Positions 1 through 8,999 of a DNA stretch of 62,095 nucleotides are shown piece by piece (positions within the stretch are counted from its first letter, which is position 1; each line of letters begins with the position of its first letter). The stretch covers positions 1-62,095 of the forward strand of contig NZ_LDJK01000020.1 of NCBI RefSeq assembly GCF_001431535.1. The letters run 5' to 3'. Source of the DNA: Stenotrophomonas chelatiphaga (lineage in GTDB: Bacteria; Pseudomonadota; Gammaproteobacteria; Xanthomonadales; Xanthomonadaceae). The translations under genes were made by a program, and so were the position numbers. The notes beneath the pieces are model-generated. The model searched no databases. It was not told the DNA's origin and was given only the letters and a program-made list of their open reading frames with translations.

Positions 1-74
1 CCCCGCCCGGCCCACCCCCAACTGCAGCTTCAAACAACAGCCACCCGCGAGGGGGTCTCACCCGTTCGCCCAAC

Positions 75-752
75 TCACAGCGCCAGCGCCATCTCCACAG
101 GCACCGCAACCGGAACCGCCAGGCACTCCCGCACCGGGGCGAAACTGCGTCGGTGCTCCACGCACGGGCCGTGCTCGCGCAACGCCGCCAGGTGCGCCGG
201 CGTGCCATACCCCTTGTGCTGGTCGAAACCGAAATGCGGGTACTGCGCATGCACCTGCTGCATGTAACGGTCGCGGCTGACCTTGGCCAGGATCGAGGCG
301 GCCATGATCGCGCGGTCGATGGCATCGCCGCCGATCAACGCCTCGCCCGGCAGCACCAGGCCCTTGGGCACTACGTTGCCGTCGATGCGGGCCAAATCGG
401 CCACGTGGGCCACCGCAGCCACCACCTCACGCATGCCCTGCAGGGTGGCCTGGTAGATGTTCAGGCGATCCACGGTGGGCGCATCCACCAGCACGACATG
501 GAACGCCAGCGCACGGTCGATGATGCGGTCGTACAGTTGGTCGCGGCGGGCGGCGGTCAGCTGTTTTGAATCATCCAGTCCGTTGATGCGCGGCCGTGCC
601 GGGTTGAAGACCACCGCGGCCACTGCAACGGGACCGGCTAGCGGGCCGCGACCGGCTTCGTCCACCCCGGCGATGCGCTGCACCGCCACCGGTGCCGGAC
701 CGCCCGCGCCGAACAGCGCCAGCGTGGCGGCGGCAGCGCCGCGACGGCTCAC
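75..752 (-). CDS. rnhB: Ribonuclease HII
   Basis: Removes ribonucleotides from RNA-DNA hybrids in the cytoplasm, cleaving RNA primers and single misincorporated ribonucleotides. The 225-residue product has the type 2 RNase H signature [13 protein letters not shown] (Asp31 and Glu32 are catalytic), then DSKQLT and a conserved C-terminal HKGYGTPAH segment. The start chosen is GTG at 752, whose GTGA overlaps the lpxB stop, as expected for translational coupling. The frame stays open far upstream, but that part is an lpxB shadow without family similarity. It is the last gene of the lpxD-fabZ-lpxA-lpxB-rnhB unit; dnaE would be expected next, beyond the window edge. Confidence 0.95.
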   Translation of the reverse strand: MSRRGAAAATLALFGAGGPAPVAVQRIAGVDEAGRGPLAGPVAVAAVVFNPARPRINGLDDSKQLTAARRDQLYDRIIDRALAFHVVLVDAPTVDRLNIYQATLQGMREVVAAVAHVADLARIDGNVVPKGLVLPGEALIGGDAIDRAIMAASILAKVSRDRYMQQVHAQYPHFGFDQHKGYGTPAHLAALREHGPCVEHRRSFAPVRECLAVPVAVPVEMALAL

Positions 753-1996
753 GAAGCCACCGCCCCGCGTGCGACCAGTTCGGCTACGGCGTCGGCGGCG
801 CGTGCCGACGCATCGCGGCGCAGGACACCGTGCAGCTGCTCGTAGGTCGCCTGCAGGTCGATGATCTTCTGCGGATGGTCGAACCACTGCTGGATTGCCG
901 CGGCCAGCTTTTCCGGCACGCAGTCGTGCTGCATCAGTTCCGGCGCCAGGTCTTTGTTGGCCAGGATGTTGGGCAGGGCATAGCGGTCCACCTTGAGCAG
1001 GCCCAGCGCCTTGACCAGGCGGTAGGTCAGCTCGTTGACCCGGTAGCCCACCACCATCGGGCGCTTCACCAGCATCGCTTCCAGGGTGGCGGTACCGGAG
1101 GCGAGCACCACCACGTCGGCGGCGATCATCGCCATGCGCGCCTGGCCATCCAGTACATGCGAATGCGCGACCGGCAGGGCCGAGCCGGAGAGTTGCTGGT
1201 CGATCAATGCACGGCAGGCCGCATTGGCTGCCGGCACCACCACGTGCAGGCCCGGGATGCGTTCGCATACCTGCCAGGCCGCCTCGAAGAACGGTTCGCC
1301 GAGCCGGCTGATTTCACCTAGCCGGCTGCCGGGCAGCACCGCCAGGACCTTGGCGTTGGAAGGCAGGCCCAGCGCCGCGCGCGCCTGCTCGCGGTCTACG
1401 TGCAGGGGAATGTCATCGGCCATCGGATGGCCGACGAAACGCGCATCGATTCCGTGCCGGGCGTAGATCGGCGGTTCCATCGGAAACAGGCACAGCACAA
1501 GGTCGGCGCTGGCGCCGATCTTCTCGGCACGCTTCTCGCGCCAGGCCCACACCGAGGGGCTGACGTAGTGCACGGTGCGGATGCCACGCTGCTTCAGCCA
1601 GCGCTCCACGGGCAGGTTGAAATCGGGGGCGTCGATGCCGATGAACACGTCCGGCTGCCATTCCAGCACGCGCTGGCGGAACTGTGCGCGCAGCTTCAAC
1701 AGGCGTGGCAGGTGCCGCAGCACTTCGGTCAGGCCCATCACGGCCAGCTCGCTGGCATCGAACCAGGTCTGGCAGCCGGCACCGCGCATGCTGTCGCCGC
1801 CGATACCGGCGAATTCGGCATTCGGGAAACGGGCCTTCAGTTCGCTCACCAACCCTGCACCCAGCAGATCGCCGGAGGCTTCGCCGGCCACCAGCGCAAC
1901 GCGCAGCGGCCGCGGATCCACGCGCGCCGGCAGGCTGGCGTTGTGCACGCGGAGCGGGATGACCGCGGCGGTCGGCGGCAGCGGCGCAGGATTCAT
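749..1996 (-). CDS. lpxB: Lipid-A-disaccharide synthase
   Basis: A GT19-family peripheral membrane glycosyltransferase that joins UDP-2,3-diacylglucosamine to lipid X to form the lipid A disaccharide. The 415 residues carry the N-terminal [15 protein letters not shown] motif, the [13 protein letters not shown] segment, [10 protein letters not shown], and the C-terminal [12 protein letters not shown] nucleotide-binding region. A proline-rich stretch of about 30 residues precedes the usual family start. The stop overlaps the rnhB start and the start overlaps the lpxA stop by four bases (ATGA), so the genes are tightly coupled. No key motif is missing. Confidence 0.97.
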   Translation of the reverse strand: MNPAPLPPTAAVIPLRVHNASLPARVDPRPLRVALVAGEASGDLLGAGLVSELKARFPNAEFAGIGGDSMRGAGCQTWFDASELAVMGLTEVLRHLPRLLKLRAQFRQRVLEWQPDVFIGIDAPDFNLPVERWLKQRGIRTVHYVSPSVWAWREKRAEKIGASADLVLCLFPMEPPIYARHGIDARFVGHPMADDIPLHVDREQARAALGLPSNAKVLAVLPGSRLGEISRLGEPFFEAAWQVCERIPGLHVVVPAANAACRALIDQQLSGSALPVAHSHVLDGQARMAMIAADVVVLASGTATLEAMLVKRPMVVGYRVNELTYRLVKALGLLKVDRYALPNILANKDLAPELMQHDCVPEKLAAAIQQWFDHPQKIIDLQATYEQLHGVLRRDASARAADAVAELVARGAVAS

Positions 1997-2784
1997 CGCA
2001 GCAGCGGCCGCTCGGCCTGCTCGATGAATGCCAGCAGCTCGGCCACGTCCTCGCTGCTGCGGGCCTGTTCGGCCAGCTGGACCTTGGCTTCGGCCAGCGG
2101 CAGGCCGGCCACGTACAGGGTGCGGTAGGCGCGCTTGATGCTGGCGATGCGTTCGGCATCGAAACCGCGGCGCTTGAGGCCTTCGCTGTTGATGCCGCGC
2201 GGGCGGCCGAGCGAATCACTTCCCACCATGGTGAACGGCGGCACGTCGCCATTGGTCAACGCGCCCATGCCGAGGAACGCATGCGCGCCGATCCGGCAGA
2301 ACTGGTGCGCACCGGCGAAACCACTGATGATCACGTGGTCGCCCACGGTCACATGGCCGGCCAGCGTGGTGTTGTTGGAAAACACGCAGTGGTTGCCCAC
2401 GTGGCAGTCATGCGCCACGTGCGTGTAGGCCAGCATCCAGTTGTCGTTGCCGATCGTGGTGATGCCGCCGCCGCCGCCGGTGCCGCGGTTGAGGGTGACG
2501 AACTCACGGAACACGTTGCGGTCGCCGATCACCAGTTCGGTGCGCTCGCCCGCGTACTTCTTGTCCTGCGGTTCACCGCCCACCGCCACGTGGCTGATGA
2601 AGCGGTTGTCGCGGCCGATCCGGGTGGGACCGTGCACGCTGCAGTGCGGCCCGATCTCGGTGTTTTCACCGATTTCGACATCGGCGCCGATCAGGGTGAA
2701 GGCGCCCACGCGGACGCCGTCGGCGAGTTTCGCCGACGGATCGATCACGGCCGTGGGGTGGATCAACGGAGCGTGTCCGCTCAT
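1993..2784 (-). CDS. lpxA: UDP-N-acetylglucosamine O-acyltransferase
   Basis: Catalyses the first step of lipid A synthesis, transferring a 3-hydroxyacyl chain from acyl-ACP to UDP-GlcNAc. The 263-residue protein is a left-handed beta helix of hexapeptide repeats; the catalytic motif AHDCHVG places the general-base His at residue 125, as in E. coli. The ATG at 2784 is chosen because a strong ribosome site, AGGAGG, lies just upstream; an in-frame ATG 13 codons earlier lacks one. It lies 19 bp after fabZ in the lipid A operon. Confidence 0.97.
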   Translation of the reverse strand: MSGHAPLIHPTAVIDPSAKLADGVRVGAFTLIGADVEIGENTEIGPHCSVHGPTRIGRDNRFISHVAVGGEPQDKKYAGERTELVIGDRNVFREFVTLNRGTGGGGGITTIGNDNWMLAYTHVAHDCHVGNHCVFSNNTTLAGHVTVGDHVIISGFAGAHQFCRIGAHAFLGMGALTNGDVPPFTMVGSDSLGRPRGINSEGLKRRGFDAERIASIKRAYRTLYVAGLPLAEAKVQLAEQARSSEDVAELLAFIEQAERPLLR

Positions 2785-2803
2785 CGGTGGTCCTCCTGTT
2801 GGG

Positions 2804-3259
2804 TTATTCGCGGGTGCCGGCACACATGACTTCGGCGCACGCGACGATCTTGCCGTCGACGAAGGCCTTGCAGTCGTACACCGCCATGTTGCGGATCACG
2901 CGCTTGATCTCCACGTGCATTTCCAGCACATCGCCGGGGACGACCTTGTCACTGAAGCGGACGTTGTCGACCTTCACCATGTAGAACAGCTTGGACTGTG
3001 CATCGCGGCCCAGGGTGAGCTGGGTCAGCACGCCACCGGCCTGGGCCATGGCTTCGATGATCAGCACGCCGGGCATGATCGGCTGTTCCGGGAAATGCCC
3101 CTGGAAAAACGGCTCGTTGATGCTGACGTTCTTGCGCGCCACGATCCTGCGGTTCTCGAAGTCGAGCGATACGACCTTGTCCACCAGCAGGAAAGGGTAG
3201 CGGTGCGGGATCAATGCCCGGATCTGGGCGATGTCCGGCAGGGTCTGTTCCTGGCTCAT
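2804..3259 (-). CDS. fabZ: (3R)-hydroxyacyl-ACP dehydratase FabZ
   Basis: Dehydrates 3-hydroxyacyl-ACP to trans-2-enoyl-ACP in fatty acid elongation, competing with LpxA and LpxD for hydroxyacyl-ACP. The 151-residue hotdog-fold protein has the catalytic [20 protein letters not shown] segment with His55 and Glu69. The ATG at 3259 overlaps the lpxD stop in an ATGA, so the start is well set; a long open frame upstream of it is an lpxD shadow. Its position between lpxD and lpxA is the standard arrangement linking membrane phospholipid and lipid A supply. Confidence 0.97.
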   Translation of the reverse strand: MSQEQTLPDIAQIRALIPHRYPFLLVDKVVSLDFENRRIVARKNVSINEPFFQGHFPEQPIMPGVLIIEAMAQAGGVLTQLTLGRDAQSKLFYMVKVDNVRFSDKVVPGDVLEMHVEIKRVIRNMAVYDCKAFVDGKIVACAEVMCAGTRE

Positions 3260-4278
3260 TCCTTCTCCTTGCTCACAGACAGGATGCGACGGGCCAGCGC
3301 ATCGAGCTGTTTGAAGCGCGCGGCGTTCTTGCGCCACGTGCGGTTGTCGGTCAACGGGGTGCCGGACGAGTATTCGCCTGGCTCGGTAATCGAGTTGCGC
3401 ACCACCGACTTGCCGGTGATCACGACCTTGTCGCAGATTTCCAGGTGGCCGACCACGCCCACCGCACCGCCCAGCAGGCAGTAGCGGCCGATCTTGGCGC
3501 TGCCGGCGATGCCGGTGCAGCCGGCGATCGCCGAATGCGCACCGATCTGCACGTTGTGGGCGATCTGCACCAGGTTGTCCAGGCGCACGTCTTCGGCCAG
3601 CACGGTGTCTTCCAGCGCGCCGCGGTCTACGCAGGTGTTGGCGCCGATCTCGCAGTCGTCGCCGATCCGCACGCCACCCAGCTGCGGCACCTTGATCCAC
3701 TTGCCGGCGTCCATCGCCAGGCCGAAGCCATCGGCGCCCAGCACTGCGCCGGGATGGATGCGCACGCGCTTGCCCAGCTTGACCCGGGTGACCAGGGTGA
3801 CCCGGGCGATCAGCTCACAGCCGCTGTCCAGCGTGCAGTCTTCGCCGATCACGCTGCCGGCGCCGATGATGCAGTTCTCGCCGACCACGCTGCGCTCGCC
3901 GATGGTGACGAACGGGCCGACATGGGCGCTGGCGGCCACCTGCGCGCTGGGGTCGATGACCGCGCTGGGGTGGATGCCGGACGCGCGCGTGGGCGCCACG
4001 TCGAACAGGGCGGCGATGCGGGCGAAGGTGTTGTAGGGATCCTTGGCCACCAGCGCCGTGCCGGGCGCGGCTTCGGCGTCGTCGGCGCGCAGCACCACGA
4101 TGCCGGCCTGGCTGTCGGCCAGCTGCGCGCGGTAGCGCGGGTTGGCCAGGAAGGTGAGCTGGCCGGGTCCGGCATGGGCCAGCGTTGCCACGCCACCAAT
4201 GGAGGTGGAGGCATCGCCATGGACCTGCAGGCCGAACTGCTCGGCGAGTTGCTGGGCGGTGTAGGTAGGAGTATTCAC
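3256..4278 (-). CDS. lpxD: UDP-3-O-(3-hydroxyacyl)glucosamine N-acyltransferase
   Basis: Third enzyme of the lipid A pathway; adds the N-linked hydroxyacyl chain to UDP-3-O-acylglucosamine. The 340 residues comprise an N-terminal uridine-binding domain (TAQQLAEQFGLQVHG onward, about 1-100) followed by hexapeptide repeats (HPSAVIDPSAQVAASAHVG, IGAGSVIGEDC and others) and a C-terminal helix. The start is GTG at 4278, which has no Shine-Dalgarno sequence; a promoter-like element ends just upstream (see 4285-4313). It heads the lipid A operon here, because an opposing gene separates it from bamA. Confidence 0.96.
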   Translation of the reverse strand: MNTPTYTAQQLAEQFGLQVHGDASTSIGGVATLAHAGPGQLTFLANPRYRAQLADSQAGIVVLRADDAEAAPGTALVAKDPYNTFARIAALFDVAPTRASGIHPSAVIDPSAQVAASAHVGPFVTIGERSVVGENCIIGAGSVIGEDCTLDSGCELIARVTLVTRVKLGKRVRIHPGAVLGADGFGLAMDAGKWIKVPQLGGVRIGDDCEIGANTCVDRGALEDTVLAEDVRLDNLVQIAHNVQIGAHSAIAGCTGIAGSAKIGRYCLLGGAVGVVGHLEICDKVVITGKSVVRNSITEPGEYSSGTPLTDNRTWRKNAARFKQLDALARRILSVSKEKE

Positions 4279-4284
4279 GCGGGG

Positions 4285-4313
4285 AGTTTACCGCGTGCCG
4301 TGACAGCGGTCAT
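4285..4313 (-). promoter_or_regulatory. Candidate promoter of lpxD operon
   Basis: On the minus strand, ATGACC (4313-4308) and TAAACT (4290-4285) are separated by 17 bp, each matching four of six sigma-70 consensus bases. The expected start site falls at about 4278, the first base of the lpxD GTG, so the transcript may be leaderless. This fits the absence of a Shine-Dalgarno sequence. Sequence inference only. Confidence 0.4.
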
Positions 4314-4345
4314 GTTGCCGAGTCAGGCGGGGGAGGGGGGGCAGG

Positions 4346-4371
4346 GTAGCGACGAGCCACGCTCGGCGAGC
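4346..4371 (+). repeat. SMAG-like GTAG palindrome
   Basis: A short palindrome starting with GTAG and containing CGAGC-CAC-GCTCG. It belongs to the same family as the copies at 35932, 44123, 49096 and in the 50518 array. It lies between lpxD and the divergent secreted-protein gene. Confidence 0.65.
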
Positions 4372-4486
4372 GCGCAGCGCGGGACGCCTTGGCATCGCGG
4401 AGAAGCGCGCGGCGTCGCGCAGTTGGGCCCTGTGCAAATGAGCGAAACCTGGGAGCGCATTTGGAAGGCTCTGCTTAGGCTCGGCC

Positions 4487-4505
4487 GGCAGGCATGGCGC
4501 CTGCC
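4487..4505. other. Inverted repeat upstream of secreted orphan
   Basis: GGCAGGC and GCCTGCC arms enclose a 5-nt loop, about 40 bp before the ATG of the 4548 gene. There is no T-run, so it is not a typical terminator. It could be a 5'-UTR hairpin or an operator; its role is unknown. Confidence 0.4.
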
Positions 4506-4547
4506 GCGGTATATCCGAGTCCCGCGTCATCGCAGAAGAGAGGAAAC

Positions 4548-5090
4548 ATGAAAAAGTGTTTGAGTGCGCTTGTGTTTGGAGCGCTGACCGTCGTTGCTGG
4601 CAGCGTCACGGCCCAGGAGTCCGACTACGCAGGTATTGACGCGAAGACCGTGGCGCAGATTCAGAAGGCGCCATCACAGGTGCCGGGGGATGTGGTGCTG
4701 GCTGCGATCGAGCGTCGTATATGGGCCGGTACTCATTTTTCCGACAATCTGGTGCACCCTGGTGGCCAAGGCCCGTTGGGCAAGCGAGACAGGATGCTCG
4801 GCTTCGCGTCGTACGGGCCATTCCAAGGGGGGCATGCGCTATTCAACTGCTTTGGCCCTGGCGACCGATTCACGTCGACATATTCAGACTGTGAAGGGGG
4901 TGGTGACACGCCAGTAGGGCGGCCAATCATAGGTTTCGTCGCATCTGTGCAACTACCGGGGACTATGCCGCTTTACCGCTGCTACCAGATCATACCGGGC
5001 AAAAATAACCACTTCGATAGCTTTGACCCGAACTGCGAAGGCAAAAGAGCAGCAGTCAATGAAGGCGTCCTAGGTTATATGTGGCTATAG
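4548..5090 (+). CDS. Secreted protein of unknown function with two Cys-Glu-Gly repeats
   Basis: I do not recognise a characterised family. The 180-residue product has a clear Sec signal peptide (MKKCLSALVF..., cleavage likely after VTA-Q at residue 23) and the ATG is preceded by AGAGAGGA. The C-terminal half holds two related units: residues about 97-130 (LFNCF, GDRFTS, DCEG, IIGF) and 141-178 (LYRCY, NHFDS, NCEG, VLGY). Both share aromatic-Cys, a GD/NH-F-S segment, Cys-Glu-Gly and a closing G-aromatic. This resembles small beta-repeat domains at the ends of some secreted hydrolases (inference). The gene opposes all its neighbours, sits where skp is often found, and uses more AT-rich codons than the flanks, hinting at transfer. 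Confidence 0.8.
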   Translation: MKKCLSALVFGALTVVAGSVTAQESDYAGIDAKTVAQIQKAPSQVPGDVVLAAIERRIWAGTHFSDNLVHPGGQGPLGKRDRMLGFASYGPFQGGHALFNCFGPGDRFTSTYSDCEGGGDTPVGRPIIGFVASVQLPGTMPLYRCYQIIPGKNNHFDSFDPNCEGKRAAVNEGVLGYMWL

Positions 5091-5096
5091 CGCAAA

Positions 5097-5127
5097 GAAA
5101 AACGCCGGGCATTGCCCGGCGTTTTTC
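5097..5127. terminator. Bidirectional intrinsic terminator
   Basis: A perfect 14-bp inverted repeat (GAAAAACGCCGGGC / GCCCGGCGTTTTTC) with loop ATT. It carries T-runs in both directions, so it ends both the plus-strand secreted-protein gene and the minus-strand bamA transcript. Confidence 0.93.
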
Positions 5128-5147
5128 GTTCGCGACACTGCGGTGGG

Positions 5148-7511
5148 TCAGAACTGGCCGCCGAAGGTGAACTGCAGGCGCTCGACTTCGTCGCCGTCTT
5201 CCTTCTTCAGCGGGAAGGCGTAGCTGATCGAGATCGGACCCACCGGGGCACGCCACAGCAGGGCGACACCGGTAGAGACGCGCAGTTCGTTGGCCTTGAA
5301 GTTGTCGACGCCGTTGTAGACGTTGCCGAAATCAAGGAACGCGGACACGCGCGCCGACGGGCTGTCGAACAGGCGCGGGAAATAGGCTTCAACCGAGCCA
5401 ACGGTCTTGAACGAGCCACCCAGCGGCTGGCCATTGGGATAGCCATTAGTGACCTCGCGCGGGCCCAGCGTATTGTCTTCGAAGCCGCGAACCGAGTTCG
5501 TGCCGCCTGCGTAGAAGTTCTCATAGAACGGCAGGCCGGATGCAGTGATCACCCGCTGCGTACCGTCCGACTCCGTGACCACGCGGGACTCGTCCTTGCC
5601 GTAGCTGTCGCCGTAGCCGACTTCAACACGCGTGTTGATCACCAGCGACGGGATGATCGGCCAGTACTTGCTGATCTGATAATTAAGCTTGTAGTACTCA
5701 ACCGTGGATCCGGGCAGCGTGGTCTCCAGGCCCACGCGTTGGTAGGTGCCGCGGGTCGGCATGAAATAGTCGTTACGCGAATCGCGTGCCCAACCCAGTT
5801 CCGTGCGCCACGCATGGAAGGTCTTGCGGCCTACCGCATTGATGTAGTCGATGATCGACTTCGGCGTAGCATTTTCGTACGTCTGGATCTGGTTGCTATC
5901 AATACCAAACATCAACGAAACCGTATCGGTCTCGGTGATCGGCACGCCGAACACCATCTGCGCCGCACCGTTGGTGCTGTTGTACTGCGCGGTATTGAAG
6001 TCGGAGTAGTCCAGTTCGCGCCAGGACAGGTTGTAGCCCAGCGACACGCCGTCATCGGTGAAGTACGGGTTGGTGTAGCTGAAGCCGTAACGCTGCAGGT
6101 AGCTGCTGCGCGATGCTTCCACCGACACGCGGTTGCCGCCGCCGAGGAAGTTGTTCTGCGACAGCTGCACCGAGGTGGTCATGCCGTAGGACTGCGAGTA
6201 GCCCAGGCCGAACACGAAGCTGCCCGAGGTGGTTTCCTTGACGTTGTACACAACATCGACCTGGTCGTTGCTGCCGGTGACAGCCGGGGTTTCCACTTCC
6301 ACCGCCTCGAAGTAACCCAGGCGCTGCAGGCGGATCTTGGAACGGTCGATGGCGGCCTGCGAGTACCAGCTGTTCTCGAACTGGCGCATTTCACGGCGCA
6401 GCACTTCGTCGGACGTGCGGGTATTGCCGCGGAACACGATCTGGCGGACCGAAACGCGCGGGCCGGGGACGACCTGCATGTTGATCGCCACGGTACGGTC
6501 GGCACGGTTGCTGGTCGGGATCGGGTTCACCTTGGCGAACGCATAACCGATGTTGGCCAGCGAATTGGTGATGCTGTTGCTGCTGAATTCCAGCAGCGCG
6601 CGCGAGAAGGTGTCGCCGGCCTTCTGGATGACCATGCGCTCGACGTCTTCCTGCGGCAGCACCGTATCGCCGCTGACCTTGATCTCGGAAATCTTGTACT
6701 GCTCGCCTTCGGTGACGCCGGCGCTGATGAACATGTCGCGCTTGTCGGGGCTGATCGACACCTGGGTGGAGTCGATGCTGAAGTCCACGTAGCCGCGGTC
6801 CAGGTACCAGGAATTGAGTTTTTCCAGGTCGCCGGACATCTTTTCCTTGGAGTACTGGTCATCGCGGCGATACCACGAGGCCCAGTTGTGTTCCTTCGAC
6901 TCCCAGGTGTCCAGGATGTCTTCGGCTTCGAACTTCTCGGTGCCGATCAGGTTGACGTGGCGGATCTTGGCCGCCTTGCCTTCCTTGATGGTGATCGCGA
7001 TGTCCACGCGGTTGCGGTCCAGCGGGCTCACCACCGGGGTGATTTCCACGTTGTACTTGCCGCGGTCGTTGTACTGGCGGCGAAGCTCCTGGGTCACCCG
7101 GTCCAGGCTGAGCCGGTCGAAGGTGCCGCCTTCGCTCAGGCCGATGTCGCTCAGGCCCTTCAGCAGCTGGTCGGACTTGATGTCCTTGTTGCCGGTGACG
7201 GTGAGCTTGTTGATGGCCGGGCGTTCCTTGACCGTGACCACCAGGATGTCGCCCTGCCGGTCCAGCTGCACGTCTTCGAAGAAGCCGGTCTTGTACAGGG
7301 CGCGGATGGTTTCACTGATCTTGGCGTCGGTCAGTGCCTGGCCGCGTTCCACCGGAAGGTAGGTGAACACGGTACCGGAGCTGATCCGCTGCAGGCCGTC
7401 AACGCGGATGTCGCTGACCGTGAAGGGGGCGGCAGCCTGGGCCAGTGCGGGGGCGCCGATGCCAACAGCGAGGGCGAGGGCCAGCAGGCGGCGGTTCGGG
7501 AGTCGCGTCAT
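5148..7511 (-). CDS. bamA: Outer membrane protein assembly factor BamA
   Basis: Central Omp85 component of the BAM complex, which inserts beta-barrel proteins into the outer membrane. The 787 residues begin with a signal peptide (MTRLPNRRLLALALAVGIGA...) followed by five POTRA domains to about residue 420 and a C-terminal 16-strand barrel ending in a terminal Phe (TFGGQF). The frame is open back to an ATG at 7610 that overlaps the rseP stop; that start would put 33 residues before the signal peptide and is disfavoured. It follows rseP and is closed by the terminator at 5097-5127, so lpxD downstream must be expressed separately. Confidence 0.96.
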   Translation of the reverse strand: MTRLPNRRLLALALAVGIGAPALAQAAAPFTVSDIRVDGLQRISSGTVFTYLPVERGQALTDAKISETIRALYKTGFFEDVQLDRQGDILVVTVKERPAINKLTVTGNKDIKSDQLLKGLSDIGLSEGGTFDRLSLDRVTQELRRQYNDRGKYNVEITPVVSPLDRNRVDIAITIKEGKAAKIRHVNLIGTEKFEAEDILDTWESKEHNWASWYRRDDQYSKEKMSGDLEKLNSWYLDRGYVDFSIDSTQVSISPDKRDMFISAGVTEGEQYKISEIKVSGDTVLPQEDVERMVIQKAGDTFSRALLEFSSNSITNSLANIGYAFAKVNPIPTSNRADRTVAINMQVVPGPRVSVRQIVFRGNTRTSDEVLRREMRQFENSWYSQAAIDRSKIRLQRLGYFEAVEVETPAVTGSNDQVDVVYNVKETTSGSFVFGLGYSQSYGMTTSVQLSQNNFLGGGNRVSVEASRSSYLQRYGFSYTNPYFTDDGVSLGYNLSWRELDYSDFNTAQYNSTNGAAQMVFGVPITETDTVSLMFGIDSNQIQTYENATPKSIIDYINAVGRKTFHAWRTELGWARDSRNDYFMPTRGTYQRVGLETTLPGSTVEYYKLNYQISKYWPIIPSLVINTRVEVGYGDSYGKDESRVVTESDGTQRVITASGLPFYENFYAGGTNSVRGFEDNTLGPREVTNGYPNGQPLGGSFKTVGSVEAYFPRLFDSPSARVSAFLDFGNVYNGVDNFKANELRVSTGVALLWRAPVGPISISYAFPLKKEDGDEVERLQFTFGGQF

Positions 7512-7606
7512 GTCACGTCCGGTTGAGGTCGATTGCGTGTTGCGGGATGCGGGATGCCGACGTGTAGACGGCGACAGCAGGAAAAAGTTCATCAAGGAGC
7601 CCAGGT

Positions 7607-8965
7607 TCATCGGGTGACCAGGCCAAGGATGTCGTTGTAGAACGCCAATCCCATCAGCCCTGCCAGCAGCGCCAGGCCAACGAACTGCCCGGCGGCCATG
7701 GCGCGCTCACTGAGCGGGCTGCCCTTGACCAACTCGATAAGGTAATACAGCAGGTGCCCTCCGTCCAAGACGGGGATGGGCAACAGGTTGATGATGCACA
7801 GGCTCAGCGACAGCAGGGCCAGGAACTGGAGGAACCAATCCAGCCCGCGCTGCGCGGAAACATTGGCCACCCGGGCGATCGTGACCGGGCCGGAAACGTT
7901 CTGCAGCGAGGCGCTGCCGGTGACGATCCGGCGCATCATGCCCAGCGAATCGGCGGCCATGCGCCCGGTTTCCCGGATGGCCACGGGCACGGCGGCAAAG
8001 GCGCCGTACTTCAGTACGGTGTCGTAGGCCGGGGCATGGGACTCGGAAAAACCAATGCCGAGCTGCCAGATGGGCTGCCGGTTGCCGTCCAGGCCCTGCC
8101 GGGGGGTGACTTCCAGTGCCAGCCGCTCGCCGCCGCGCAGCACGTCGATCATGCCCGCACCGCCGCGCTTGCCCAACGCCTGTACGGCCGGGTAGACCTG
8201 GTCGGCGGCATCAATGCGCTCGCCGTCGACCGCCACGATCAGGTCGCCGGGCTGAAGCACGCCGCGCACCGCGGAGTCGTCCACCAGCCGGTCCACCAGC
8301 GCCGGCTGCAGCCAGAACTGCCAGTTGACCCCGGCCAGCGGGGCGACCCGCCGTTCATCGAAGCCGGCCGGCAGCTGGGACAGCGGCAGCACGCGCTGGT
8401 GCTGGCGTTCCTGCGCGTCGACCACCTGCAGGGTGACATCGTGGCGGTCCATGGCGGCAGCGGTCAGCGCCATGCTGGCTTCGCCGACGGTGGCCACGCT
8501 GCGGCCATCCACCGACAGGATGCGCTCGCCGCCCTGCAGGCCGGCGGCCTGGGCCATGCCGGTGGCGCGGCCGACGGTGGCGGAATAATCCTGCTTGCCG
8601 ATCACGAACATCGCCCACAGCAGCAGCATGCACAGCAGCAGGTTGGCCAGCGGACCGGCCGCCACCACCGCGATGCGCTGCCAGACGGTCTTGTGGTTGA
8701 AGGCCTGTCCACGCTCGTGGGGGTGCACCTCCACCTCGCGCTCGTCCAGCATCTTCACGTAGCCGCCGAGCGGAATGGCGGCGATGGCGAATTCGGTGCC
8801 ATGGCGGTCGCGGCGCGACCACAGCGGTTTGCCGAAGCCCACCGAGAAGCGCAGCACCTTGACCCCGCAGCGGCGCGCAACCCAGTAATGCCCGAACTCG
8901 TGGATGGTCACGAGCAGGCCCAGGCTGACGATCATCCACCATACCGATCCGAGGAACTCAGTCAT
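7607..8965 (-). CDS. rseP: RIP zinc metalloprotease RseP
   Basis: Site-2 intramembrane protease that cuts anti-sigma factor RseA to release sigma-E during envelope stress. The 452-residue protein has the zinc motif HEFGH at residues 22-26 in the first membrane segment, two periplasmic PDZ regions (about 115-310), and the C-terminal membrane motif NLLPIPVLDGGHLLYY that supplies the third zinc ligand. The ATG at 8965 precedes MTEFLGSVWWM; upstream codons are proline-rich and lack family similarity. It lies 34 bp after dxr and its stop overlaps a possible ATG in the bamA frame. Confidence 0.96.
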   Translation of the reverse strand: MTEFLGSVWWMIVSLGLLVTIHEFGHYWVARRCGVKVLRFSVGFGKPLWSRRDRHGTEFAIAAIPLGGYVKMLDEREVEVHPHERGQAFNHKTVWQRIAVVAAGPLANLLLCMLLLWAMFVIGKQDYSATVGRATGMAQAAGLQGGERILSVDGRSVATVGEASMALTAAAMDRHDVTLQVVDAQERQHQRVLPLSQLPAGFDERRVAPLAGVNWQFWLQPALVDRLVDDSAVRGVLQPGDLIVAVDGERIDAADQVYPAVQALGKRGGAGMIDVLRGGERLALEVTPRQGLDGNRQPIWQLGIGFSESHAPAYDTVLKYGAFAAVPVAIRETGRMAADSLGMMRRIVTGSASLQNVSGPVTIARVANVSAQRGLDWFLQFLALLSLSLCIINLLPIPVLDGGHLLYYLIELVKGSPLSERAMAAGQFVGLALLAGLMGLAFYNDILGLVTR

Positions 8966-8999
8966 GGCAGCGCACGGCGGTGGTGGCGGGGCAGGGCAT

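Noticed and set aside
5112..7526. An 804-codon open frame on the plus strand opposite bamA
   Set aside because: The complementary frame encodes a complete BamA; the plus-strand product has no recognisable domain.
7512..7610. Upstream ATG for bamA at 7610
   Set aside because: It would put 33 polar residues before a normal signal peptide; the overlap with the rseP stop is the only support.
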